Source: Arthrobacter mobilis
GTDB taxonomy: Bacteria > Actinomycetota > Actinomycetes > Actinomycetales > Micrococcaceae
NCBI RefSeq assembly: GCF_012395835.1
Contig: NZ_JAAZSQ010000001.1
Coordinates: 408,243 to 472,242 of the forward strand
Direction: 5' to 3'
DNA: 64,000 bases
In this document: one piece after another, positions 7,894 to 17,202 of the stretch
Layout of the letters: each line of letters begins with the position of its first letter
How positions within the stretch are numbered: the first letter of the stretch is position 1
The notes under the pieces: generated by a model
Seen by the model: only the letters and a program-made list of their open reading frames with translations
Databases searched by the model: none
What the model was told of the DNA's origin: nothing
Program-made: the position numbers and the translations under genes

Positions 7894-10581
7894 GTGACCG
7901 GGGGATACGGAACTGACCTGCTGGTGGGCCGCCGCGACGTCATGGCCGAGGTCCAGGCCGGCATTCTCGGCCCCGGTGGCGGGGCGCTGGTCATGGCGGG
8001 CCCGGGCCTGGGCAAATCCGCCCTGGCCCGGGCAGTGGTGGCCGGCTTGGAGGGGCGCGTGCAGCCGCTGTGGATCTACGCCGACCCGGCGCTGTCCGGC
8101 ATCCCGTTCGGGGCACTGGCGCCCCATCTGGGCACCCTGGCAGCCGGCGAGGCAGGTTCGGTGCTGGCCGCCATGCGCTCGCTGATGGCGGGCCTGCGCA
8201 GCGCCTGCCCGGAGGGCAAACCCGTGCTTATGGTCGTCGACGACATCCACGACCTTGATGACAGCAGTGCCGTCCTGGTGGCCCAGCTGGTTTCTTCCGG
8301 GACGGCGAAGCTGCTCGCCCTGGGACGGAACCGGCCGCAGATTCCCCAGGAACTGTTGTCGCTGGCCTCGGACCAGCTGCTGACCCGGCATACGCTGCGG
8401 CCGCTGACCCAGCCCGAAACCGATGAGTTGTGCCGGGCTGTCCTGGGCGGACCGGTACTGGCCGGCAGCAGCGCTTCGCTGCGCGCCGCGGCCGGCGGCG
8501 TGCCCGGATTCCTGCTGGCCTTGCTGGCACAGGCCCGGCGCAGCGGGGCGCTTCTCCAGCGCAACGGTGCCTGGGTACTGGCCGCAGAGCCCGGGCCGCC
8601 TCAGGCCCGTCTGGTCGACCTGGTCAGGGCCCAGCTGGGCCACCGTTCCGAGGCCGCCCGCGAAGCGCTGGAAACCATTGCCCTGGCCGAACCGGTGCCG
8701 CTGCAGGTCCTGCTCAGGTGCGCGGCGGGCGCGTGCGTGGATGAACTGGCCGACGGTGGAACGGTCACCGTGGGGGAGGACAGCCACCGGCTCGTGCGGA
8801 TCGGCCATCCGCTGCATGCGCAGGTGATCCGGGAAACGGTTCCGGCCGGCCGCAGCCTGCGCCTGCGCCGGGAGGTGGCGGCGGCGATGGGCGGCTGCAC
8901 GCTGCCGCGCGCCGGCATGCTGCGGCTGCTCGAGTGGTCGCTGGACTGCGGATTCGACGTGTCCGAGGGGCAGTTGCTGCGCGCTGCCAGGCTGGCCAAT
9001 GACAGCTTCGACAGCCGGCTGGCCCTCAAGGCCGCCGAGGCGGTCACGTCAGCCCGGCTCCGGACCGCGGCACAGGTCGAGATCGGCCGGGCCCATGCCA
9101 ACAACGGGGATTACGGGCAGGCGGCGGCCTGCCTGGACGGCCTGCTGGCGGATGCCGCGGACCTGCCGACCGCCGCCGCGGCCGCGCTGCTCGGCGTCCG
9201 GGTGTGGCTGCACGGGCCGGGGACGGTGCCTCCTGAGGACCTTCAGGACCTGGCCTGCCGGTGGGCGGAGGCCGTGGAGCGGCTCGCCGCCCCGGAGGCC
9301 GGCGGACGGCACGGCCGGCTGGCGGAATGGTCCAGGAGGGGCATCGACCTGATCCGGTTCGCGGCGCAGGTGGCCGAGGGCGACTATTCCCGCGCCGAAG
9401 CCGGGCTGGAGGGCATCATCGGCCAGCCGGACGGATTCGCCGAATGTGCGCTGCTGGCCCGCGTGCTGGCCGGCGAGGTCCTCATCGCCACGGGCCGGGC
9501 CGAGAGCGCGGCGCAGCTGACCAGCCAGGCAGTGCAGATGCTGCAGCAGGCCGGCGGCCGGCTGCTGCCGTTCTGCGCACCGGTACTGTCCCTGCATGCG
9601 CTGGCCCTGGTCCGCCGGGGCAGCCTGGACGAGCTGTCCCGGCTGCTGCCGGCCTTCCTGCAGTCCGCCGCCGGCCAGGCTCGGGCCGCCGGGGTGTTCA
9701 GCCTGGCGGCGGCTGCCGGACAGACAGGGTCAGCCGGACTCCACCTGCTCAAGCCGGCAGTCGAGGACCTGGCGGCAGGCAGCTGCCGGCGGCTGCTGCC
9801 GCTGGTCCTGGCCGCCGGCGCCTATGCGGCGGCGCTGGCCGGGGACGATGCGGCGGCCGACGGATACCTGGCGAGGTTTTCCGCCTCGGGCACCGGGGCG
9901 ACAGCGCAGCTGCAGCTGCTCGGCCGGGGGCTGGCCGCGGCGGCCGGGTTCCTGCGCGGGGGCTCGGAAGCCATGCTGGCCGGGCTGCGCGAAGCCGCCG
10001 GCACCGCCTCGCGGCGGGGCTGGACGGGGACCGAAACCGAACTGCTGACCGCCGCCGTGCGGACCGGCGACCTGGCTGCCTTGGATCAGCTGATGAAGGT
10101 CACGGACGGCGCCGAAGGGACCTGGGCAGCGGCGCTGAACACCATGGCGCGCGCCATGAAGGACGCAGATCCTGAGGCGCTGGCAGGCCTGCGGGAGCGG
10201 GAATACGGCGCGGAAGTTCTGGCCGTAGCCGTGGACGGCCTGAAACGTGCGGCCGCCGGCGGTGCTTCCCGGCCTGCGGCCCTGTCCGCCGCCCTCCTGC
10301 CGGCGCTGGAACGGCCCGGCCTGCGGCCGGGCAGCGGGCACCGGGAGCCGGTGGAGGCAGCCGGTGCGGCGGTGCCGCGCTCCGGGACGGCCGCCGTGAG
10401 GCTGACCGGCCGGGAGCGGGATATTGCCGTGCTGGTGGCCCAGGGACTGAAGAATGCGCAGATCGCCCGGCAGCTGTGCCTGTCCGTGCGCACTGTCGAA
10501 GGCCACATCTACCGCGCGTTCGCCAAGCTCGGCATCAGCCGCCGGGACGAGCTGACGCCGGACCTGCTCGGCAGTGGGTAG
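7894..10581 (+). CDS. Large AAA+/LuxR-type transcriptional regulator (LAL family), paralogue 2
   Basis: An 895-residue regulator with the same architecture as its neighbours: an N-terminal LVGRRDVM box, Walker A AGPGLGKS, a complete Walker B (LMVVDDIHDLDD), a long helical repeat region, and a C-terminal LuxR domain with LTGRERDIA and LSVRTVEGHIYRAF. It is the best-preserved of the four for ATP binding and DNA binding. The GTG start has an AGGAGG site 5-10 nt upstream that overlaps the preceding gene's stop. A 137-nt gap separates it from paralogue 3, which may therefore have its own promoter. The signal sensed by the helical region is unknown. Confidence 0.9.
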   Translation: MTGGYGTDLLVGRRDVMAEVQAGILGPGGGALVMAGPGLGKSALARAVVAGLEGRVQPLWIYADPALSGIPFGALAPHLGTLAAGEAGSVLAAMRSLMAGLRSACPEGKPVLMVVDDIHDLDDSSAVLVAQLVSSGTAKLLALGRNRPQIPQELLSLASDQLLTRHTLRPLTQPETDELCRAVLGGPVLAGSSASLRAAAGGVPGFLLALLAQARRSGALLQRNGAWVLAAEPGPPQARLVDLVRAQLGHRSEAAREALETIALAEPVPLQVLLRCAAGACVDELADGGTVTVGEDSHRLVRIGHPLHAQVIRETVPAGRSLRLRREVAAAMGGCTLPRAGMLRLLEWSLDCGFDVSEGQLLRAARLANDSFDSRLALKAAEAVTSARLRTAAQVEIGRAHANNGDYGQAAACLDGLLADAADLPTAAAAALLGVRVWLHGPGTVPPEDLQDLACRWAEAVERLAAPEAGGRHGRLAEWSRRGIDLIRFAAQVAEGDYSRAEAGLEGIIGQPDGFAECALLARVLAGEVLIATGRAESAAQLTSQAVQMLQQAGGRLLPFCAPVLSLHALALVRRGSLDELSRLLPAFLQSAAGQARAAGVFSLAAAAGQTGSAGLHLLKPAVEDLAAGSCRRLLPLVLAAGAYAAALAGDDAAADGYLARFSASGTGATAQLQLLGRGLAAAAGFLRGGSEAMLAGLREAAGTASRRGWTGTETELLTAAVRTGDLAALDQLMKVTDGAEGTWAAALNTMARAMKDADPEALAGLREREYGAEVLAVAVDGLKRAAAGGASRPAALSAALLPALERPGLRPGSGHREPVEAAGAAVPRSGTAAVRLTGRERDIAVLVAQGLKNAQIARQLCLSVRTVEGHIYRAFAKLGISRRDELTPDLLGSG

Positions 10582-10608
10582 CACGGTACGCGGCAGCACG
10601 CAGGGCAG

Positions 10609-10628
10609 GGTGCTGAGTAGGTAGCACC
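10609..10628 (+). promoter_or_regulatory. Small hairpin/dyad between paralogues 2 and 3
   Basis: GGTGCT and AGCACC form a 6-bp inverted repeat with an 8-nt spacer, about 90 nt before the start of paralogue 3. An overlapping imperfect dyad centred on ACCGGT with outer GTAG/CTAC arms follows. This may be an operator for one of the LuxR-type products or part of a terminator. Evidence is symmetry only. Confidence 0.2.
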
Positions 10629-10718
10629 GGTAAGTACTACGCAGGGACAGCGCCGGGTCCCGAATCTAGGCTTTCACCGGGAGCAGGATTCTCGAAGCCG
10701 CAGTTGGGGGACTTGCGC

Positions 10719-13414
10719 ATGGCTGAAACTGTTGAAGTATTCAAGCATGGGGAACAGGTGCCGCCTGCCGTCCCGGTGCCCGCCGGCCGCCGCCGGCTGG
10801 CCGGGCGGATCGCCGCAACCTTGTCGGCGCCGGACGGCGCGGGTGCCTTGGTGGTGGGGGGACCGGGAACCGGCAAGACCTGCCTGGCCCGGGAGGCACT
10901 GGCCAGGATGGGCCCGGCAGTCCACAGCGAGCGGGTCCGTGGCAGCGCCCTGGTGTCGGCCATTCCCTACGGGGCCCTCCACTACCTGCTCAGCGACGTG
11001 GACGGACGGCTGCTCGAGCACCCGCTCCATGTCGTGGCGGCCGCCGGCCGCCTGCTCCGGGAGCGGGCCGGCGGACGGAAAACCGTGGTGTTGGCCGACA
11101 ACGCCCAGCTCCTGGACGACCAGGCGGCGGTGACCCTGGCACAGCTGGCTGCAGACGGCACCATCTCCTTGCTGCTGTGCGCAGAGGACATCTCGCAGAT
11201 CCCGGCCAGCTTCGTCGGGCTGTGGCGGAACGGGCTGCTGCACCGGTTCGACGCAGCGGACTTTACCTTCGCCGAGACGGCGGACTGGGTGGCAGCTGCC
11301 CTGGGCGCGCCGGCCTGCGGCCAGGCCGTGCACGAGCTCCGGGCGGCGTCCGGGGAAATCCGATGCTGCTGGGCGTGCTGGCCGGAGAATGGGTACAGTC
11401 CGGCCGGCTCGCCCTGCAGGACGGCTGGTGGGTCCTGGCCCCGGTCCGGTCCAGGCCGGGGAACGGCCTGGACGGCTACCTGCCCGGCGCGCTGTCGGGC
11501 CTGGCTCCCGGACAGCGGACCATGGCGGAGATCCTGGCCATGCTGGGCAGCCTGCCGCTGGGCCTGCTGCGCGCTGCCGGCAGTGATGAAGACTTCGATG
11601 AAGATTTCGACGAACTGCACAGCCGCGGCATCGTGATGCTCGAGGCCGGTCCGGCCCCGGCAGCCGGGCTGCCGGACAGGCTCTTGGCCGAAGTCCTCCG
11701 CCGCGGGCTGCCGCCGGAGCGCTCGCGGCAGCTGCTGGGCATGGTGCTCGACGCCGGCGCCTGGCAAGCACTGGCCCGGACCGGCGGCGGCACCCTGTCC
11801 CTGGCACGCTGGGTACTCGATTCCGGCGCCGGCCTGGAACCGGCGCAGGCCCTGGCCGCGGCCCGTGCCGCCCTGGACCTTGCGGACCCCGCGCTGGCCC
11901 TGCAGCTGGCACAGCAGGCGGACGGGCACCCGGCCGCCGCCGTCGTGCGGGCCGAAGCCCACCTGGCCCTGCACGATCTGCCGGGCGCTGCCGCCGTGCT
12001 CGCAGCCGGGGAGGCCGAGGTGGCGGCTGCCACCGGTGCTGCGGAAGCGGAGGGCCGGTGGCTGCAGGCTGTGCTGGTCCGCAGCCGGGCGGCCCGGACG
12101 CAGCCGGGGACCGCCGGTCAGGCCGCCCGGCTGCTCACGGCCGCCGCCGAAGGGCTTGCCGGCACCGCCAGGGCCGGCTGCCTGCCGGCCCGGCTGCTGG
12201 ACCTGGAGCAGGCTGACCTGGCCCTGTATGAAGGCCGGTTCCACGATATTTCCCAGGACATGCTGCACGCCTGCCTGCACAGCCCCGAGCCCGAGCTGCG
12301 GGACCGCTCGGCCGTGCTGCTGCTCCAGGTCCAGGCGGCCAGCGGCAGGGAGGCCGATGCGCAGCGGCTGGGCCGGGAACTGGCGGAGGCGTCCGGGCCG
12401 GGGGAGTCCGGCGCGGCCGCCGGCCTGCGGGAGCGGTTCCGCACTCAGGGAATGTGGGACGCCTACGCACGCCTGCTTGACCTGCGGGGCGGCATGGCCG
12501 CACTGCGTGACGGCCGGGTCTGGATCCAGGCCGGGATTGCCGAGGGACTGCGGCTGGCCGAAGCCGGCGAGCCGCGGCGGGCCCTGGAACTGCTGCAGCC
12601 GGCCCTGGGGCGGCTGCAGGATCCGGCGGGTTGGCAGCTGCTGCCGCTGGCGGCGTCCGCCTGTGCTTATGCGTTCGCGCTGTTGGAGAACCGGGACGGC
12701 GTGCGGGAACATCTGGACCTGGCCGGGGCCTCGGTCTGCCAGGGCGGGGTGCGCCTGCCGTGGCAGGCCGGGGCGGCCGCCCGCTATTACGCCGGCATGG
12801 CCCGCGCGACCGTCACCTCGTATTCCGCGGCGGCCGCCGGGCTGCGCGAGGACGGCCGCCGGGCCGAGGACCTCGGCGCCCTGGCCGCGGCGCTGCGCTA
12901 CCTCAGCGGCGCCGTGCGGCTGGGCGACGTCGACGCCGCACCGGACCTGGTCCGCGTGGCGGCGCGGGTGCAGGGGCCGTTCGCCCAGGCCTGCGGCGCC
13001 TTCGGCTCGGGCCTGCTGCGGCAGGAACCGCCAGCCCTGCTGGCCGCGGCCGGGCTGGCCGCCGGAACGGGCGGTATGGTCTTTTCCCGCGAAGCGGCCC
13101 GCCTGGCCCTGGCCCTGGCCAGCGGCAGCGATACCACGCTGATGCGGCTGGCCCTGAGGTATATCTGTCCGGACGCCGCCGGCTTCGATTTCTGCATCGG
13201 CCGGCTCGGCGGGGACCGGTCCCTGACCGCACGCGAGCAGGAAGTTTCAGCGCGGGTCGCCGCCGGACAGTCCAATGCGGACATTGCCCGCCACTTCGGG
13301 GTGTCCGTCCGCACCGTCGAAGGGCACCTGTACAAGCTGTACGCGAGGCTTCAGCCCCGGCACGATCCGGTGCCCGCCGGCCCGGCCGGGGAAAGGATGG
13401 GCCGGCATGCCTGA
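10719..13414 (+). pseudogene. LAL-type regulator paralogue 3, disrupted by a -1 frameshift
   Basis: The 5' part (from ATG 10719, with GGGGGA about 8 nt upstream) encodes the ATPase module with Walker A GGPGTGKT and Walker B VVLADNAQLLDD. At about 11352-11358 the conserved ASGGNP motif is broken: a run of four G followed by AAA appears where five G would keep the frame. The rest of the protein (residues matching MLLGVLAGEW onward, helical repeats, C-terminal LuxR domain with VSVRTVEGHLYKLY) continues in the -1 frame to 13414. The 5' frame ends at 11636. The last recognition-helix region after YARL is short and degenerate compared with its siblings. The break is consistent with a one-base loss in a homopolymer, either mutation or sequencing error. 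Corrected length would be about 898 residues. Confidence 0.75.
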
Positions 13415-16120
13415 GCGCACGGTATCCAACTCACTGGCCACTCCGATGCACGCTGCCCTCGCCGGGCGGCAGGACCAGCTGTCCGCCGCCGCCGCTGCCC
13501 TGACCGACCCGCGGTACCGCGGTGCCGCGGTGGTAGCGCCGGCAGGCATGGGCAAGACCGCTCTGCTGCGCGCCGTGATGGCCGCGGAGCAGGCACGGTT
13601 CCGGTTCTTCCCGCTGGCGGCCGGCGCCGCCGCCGGCATGGGGGTGCCCTTCGCGGCACTGACCCCGATGCTCTCATATCTGCCGGCCGGCGGGCCGCCC
13701 ACCGCGGCGGACGTGCTGCGGACGGTGGAAGCGTTCATCGGCGCTGCCGCGCCGGCCCGGCGGCGCCCGGTGGTCGTGGTCGACGACGCCGATGAACTCG
13801 ACGGCGGCAGTGCGTCGGTCATTGCCCGGTTGGCGGCCGCCGGCACGGTCCGTCTCCTGGTCAGCGTCCGGCCCGGCGCCGGCAGCCACAGCGGTGCGGC
13901 GGCACTGATCCGGGATGGCCTGCTCCGCGAGATCGGGCTCGCACCATTGTCCGGCGACGAACGGGACGAACTTTGCCGGACGGTCCTTGGTGCCACGGTC
14001 ATCTCCAGCAGCGTCAGGGCGCTGGGCGAGGCATCCGGCGGCAATCCCCGCCTGCTGGGCCTGCTGCTGCAGGAGGCCCGCGACACCGGATCTCTGGTGC
14101 CGCGCAACGGCACATGGCTGCTGGCGGAGGAACCGCGCCGGGCAGCCCGGCCCTGCTGGACGCCATGAAGCAGGAGCTGTCCCGGCTGCCGGACGCCGAA
14201 CGGTCGGCGGTGGCGGTGCTGGCCCTGCTGGGCCCGGTCCGCCGCAGCAGGGCTGAAGAATTTATTGGTCCGGACATCCTCGACGGCCTGGTGGCCGCAG
14301 GCTATGCCGTTCCCGGCCAGGCCTCCGGCGGGCCGGAGGTCCGCCTGGCGGCCGCCCTGCACGAGGATTCCCTGCGCCGGCTGGCTCCCCTCGGCCTCCG
14401 GCGGCAGCTGCACCGGTGGCTGCGCAGCCGCCCGGACGGCGAGGGCCCGGGGGCGCAGCAGCTGCCGGGCGTCCGGCGGGCCCTGGACAGCGGGGAACCG
14501 GTGGCCGACGGGCAGCTGCTGGCCGCTGCCGCGGAGGCGAACGCCCGGTTCCTGCCGGGGACGGCCCTGCAGCTGACCGGCACGCTGGCCGGCACGAGCG
14601 CGGCGGCAGCGGTGCAGGCGGCGCGGGCCCAGCTGTACCGGGGGCAGCTCAGGACGGCCCGCTCCCTGGCCTGGCAGGCCATCCGCACCGCCGCCGACCC
14701 GGACGTGGTCGCGGAGGCAGCCGGCATCGCCGGCCAGCTGGTACGGCAGCAGGGGCAGGCGGGGTACGAGGAACTGGCAGCCGGGTGGTCTGCAGCCCTG
14801 GCCCGGCTGGAACGGCAGCACCCGGGGACGGTGCCGGCCGGCGCCGGTCCGCAGTTGCTGCGCCTGCAGGCACTGCATGCAGGCGGCCGCCCCCGGGAAG
14901 CGCTCGGGGAACTGGAAGAGCTGGCCGGAACCTGTCCGGACCCGGCAGTCCGCAGCCAGGCACTGGTGGTGCTGGCCGAGGTCCAGGCGGCCGCGGGCCT
15001 GGCCGTGCGCAGCACTGCCACCGCCGGCCAGGTGCTGGAGGCGGTCGACGGCGGCGCCGGCTGCGGTCCGGTTCCGGCACCGCAGCTGCGCGTCCGCCTG
15101 GCGCGGCAGCTGATCCGCAACGGCGAGCTCGAAGCCGCCGACCGGCAGCTGGCCGCGCTGGAGGCCTCCGGGGCGGGGGCCATGCTGGTCTTCGGCGGCA
15201 CGCTCGATTTCCTCCGGGCCTGGCTGGCCCTGAAACGGGGGTTCGCCGGCGCAGCACGCGGACTGCTGGCCGTGGCCGTCGAGGGCCTGCGGGTGAGCGA
15301 TCCCGAACTGTTGCTGCCGTATGCGCTGGGCCGGGCGGCCGCCGCAGCCGCGGAGGCGCAGGACCGTCAGGAGGCGGACCGGTATGCCGAGGAGTTCGGC
15401 GGCCTGGAGCATCAGGGACCCCCCGAGACATCCCTGCTGGCGCAGGCGTACGTCGTCCGTGCGGATGCCCTGGCCGGCAGCGTCGAGGAGGCGCTGGAGC
15501 GGCTGGCGGACATCGCCCGGATCCTGGTCGAGGGTGGCCTGCTGGCAGCGGAACTGGAGGTCCGGATGCTGATGCTCCGGCTGGGGGACCGCGGCCGGCT
15601 CGATGACCTGATGGCCTGTGCCGGCGCCGCCGAGGGAACCGAAGCCGCCGTCTGCCTGGACTATGCCCGGGCAGTGCGCGCCAGGTGCGGAAGGCAGGTG
15701 CTGGCCGTAGCGGAGCAGGCAGCGGAAGCCGGCTACCTGATGATCGCGGCCGACGCCGCAGCCCGGAGCGTCCGCCAGCCGGGAGGCGCGGCCGACCAGC
15801 CCCTGGCCCGCCAGGCACGCCGCTTCCTGCACGACCTTGGCCGCCGGTGGCCCGGGATCGGCGGCCTGCCTGCCTCCGATGTTCCCGCCGGCCAGCGGCT
15901 GACCCAGCGGGAACGCGACGTCGCCGTGCTGGCCGCCGGCGGCATCCGGACCCGCGAGATTGCCGGCCGGCTGGGCGTGTCCGTGCGGACCGTGGAAGGG
16001 CACCTGTACCGGATCTACGAGAAGCTGGACATCCACAGCCGGGGGGAACTGGCCGCCAGCCTTGGCCGGGACACCGGGCCGGAGCCTGCCCTGGGTAACC
16101 CGCCGGCAATCTGCCGGTAA
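13407..16120 (+). pseudogene. LAL-type regulator paralogue 4, disrupted by a -1 frameshift
   Basis: It starts at ATG 13407 with GAAAGGA upstream, overlapping the end of paralogue 3 by 8 nt. The 5' frame encodes the ATPase module: Walker A APAGMGKT, Walker B VVVVDDADELDG, and an intact ASGGNPRLLG motif. It then runs out of homology after LLAEEP, near 14135-14145, and stops at 14168. The helical region and LuxR domain (LTQRERDVA, VSVRTVEGHLYRIYEKL) continue in the -1 frame to 16120. An ATG at 14165 overlaps the 5' stop as ATGA. A split into two translationally coupled proteins is therefore conceivable, although I see no ribosome binding site before it. Reading it as a single disrupted gene is simplest, because paralogues 1 and 2 are continuous here. 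Confidence 0.72.
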
Positions 16121-16140
16121 TCCTCGGGAAGGATTCCCGG
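16114..16140 (+). terminator. Hairpin at the end of the regulator array
   Basis: The stem CCGG-t-AATCCT closes on AGGATT-c-CCGG with loop CGGGA. It overlaps the stop codon of paralogue 4. There is no T-run, as is common for high-GC terminators. It probably ends the array transcript. Confidence 0.45.
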
Positions 16141-16405
16141 TACCCGGCCGCAAAGTCGGGTGCAGGCTACCCATGCCCCCGGCCCGGGCGGTTCCCTAGG
16201 CTGGCGGATGAGCGGCCTGAGGACACACAGGCGAGTGTCCGGCCCTCACCGTCCCTGCCGTTGCCGGCAGCGGCGGCCCCCTGGACGGGGCCGGCGGTTC
16301 AGAAATCCTCCGGACCGGGATTTCACCCCCCCAGTAACCGCCGGCCCTTCCCGGCCGGTCAGGTCCGGCCGGGTACTGGCCCCGCGCGCCCGCAGGCCCC
16401 ACAAT

Positions 16406-17068
16406 ATGCCTATGGAACGGCCACGGTCCTTGTTCTTGTATCCTGCAGCCGCCGTCCTGGCCCTGCTGCTCGCCGCCTGCGACGCGGAATCCCCCGAGGG
16501 GCCGCCAGCCACCGGGCCGGCCACCTCCACGGCAACCCGCACGGCCTTGCCCGGCGTCGATGACCCCGTGTCACCCGGTGCCGTGTCCCCCGGGGCTACC
16601 TCGCCCGCTACGTCGCCCTGGGCCAGCCCGCCGGCCGCGTCGCCCGGAGCTACGGACGGGGCAGCCGCGCTGGCGGCTGCCCGGTCCGCCGTCGAAACCG
16701 CCGAGACCGCGGTCAGCAACGGCCGGGCGATCGACATCGAGTTCAGCAAGCGCCGGCAGGTGTGGGAAGTAGGCGTCATCAGCGGCGACACCGAATACGA
16801 GGTCAGGGTCTCGCCTGACGGCCGGGAGGTGCTGGACCGGGAGGACGACGGCGTGGCCGAGGCCGAAGACCGCCGCGCACTGGAGGCCGCGGACGTCCCG
16901 CTGTCCGAAGCCCTCGGCACCGCCCTGGGCGAGGTGGAGGGGGCCCTGGACGAGGCCTCCCTCGACACCGAGTATGGCCGGCAGGTGTGGGAGATCGAGA
17001 TCGAGGGCGATGACGGCACCTCCACCGGCGTGGCGATCGACACCGCGACGGGGAACCGTATCCGGTAA
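16406..17068 (+). CDS. PepSY-domain lipoprotein
   Basis: A 220-residue predicted lipoprotein. A hydrophobic signal region ends in a lipobox, LAAC, with Cys25 as the lipidation site. A Thr/Pro/Ala-rich linker follows, then two PepSY-like modules, each with a W-E-V/I-E/G-hydrophobic strand (about residues 110-155 and 165-220). PepSY domains outside the membrane are often protease-inhibitory or ligand-binding, but the role here is unknown. Two in-frame ATGs (16406 and 16412) are possible starts and neither has a strong ribosome binding site. mfd follows after about 130 nt on the same strand. Confidence 0.75.
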   Translation: MPMERPRSLFLYPAAAVLALLLAACDAESPEGPPATGPATSTATRTALPGVDDPVSPGAVSPGATSPATSPWASPPAASPGATDGAAALAAARSAVETAETAVSNGRAIDIEFSKRRQVWEVGVISGDTEYEVRVSPDGREVLDREDDGVAEAEDRRALEAADVPLSEALGTALGEVEGALDEASLDTEYGRQVWEIEIEGDDGTSTGVAIDTATGNRIR

Positions 17069-17202
17069 CGGCGGCGGAGTGCCCGGCCCAAGGCGGTAGT
17101 GTTTAAGCCTGTCCCGGGGTTCGGCTGAACTTCGGGTATTTGCGTTGCACTCTGCTGGATCCACCGCGGCTGCCGCCGTGGCCGGGAAGTAAGGAAAAGA
17201 CC

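Noticed and set aside
5722-8817. Antisense open frame of about 1030 codons opposite LAL paralogues 1 and 2
   Set aside because: The translated sequence is Gln/Arg/Gly-rich without motifs, and the plus-strand genes carry clear ATPase and LuxR domains.
11345-11362. Programmed -1 ribosomal frameshift in LAL paralogue 3
   Set aside because: The zero-frame codons around the G-run do not form an X-XXY-YYZ slippery site, and no stimulatory structure is evident. A missing base is simpler.
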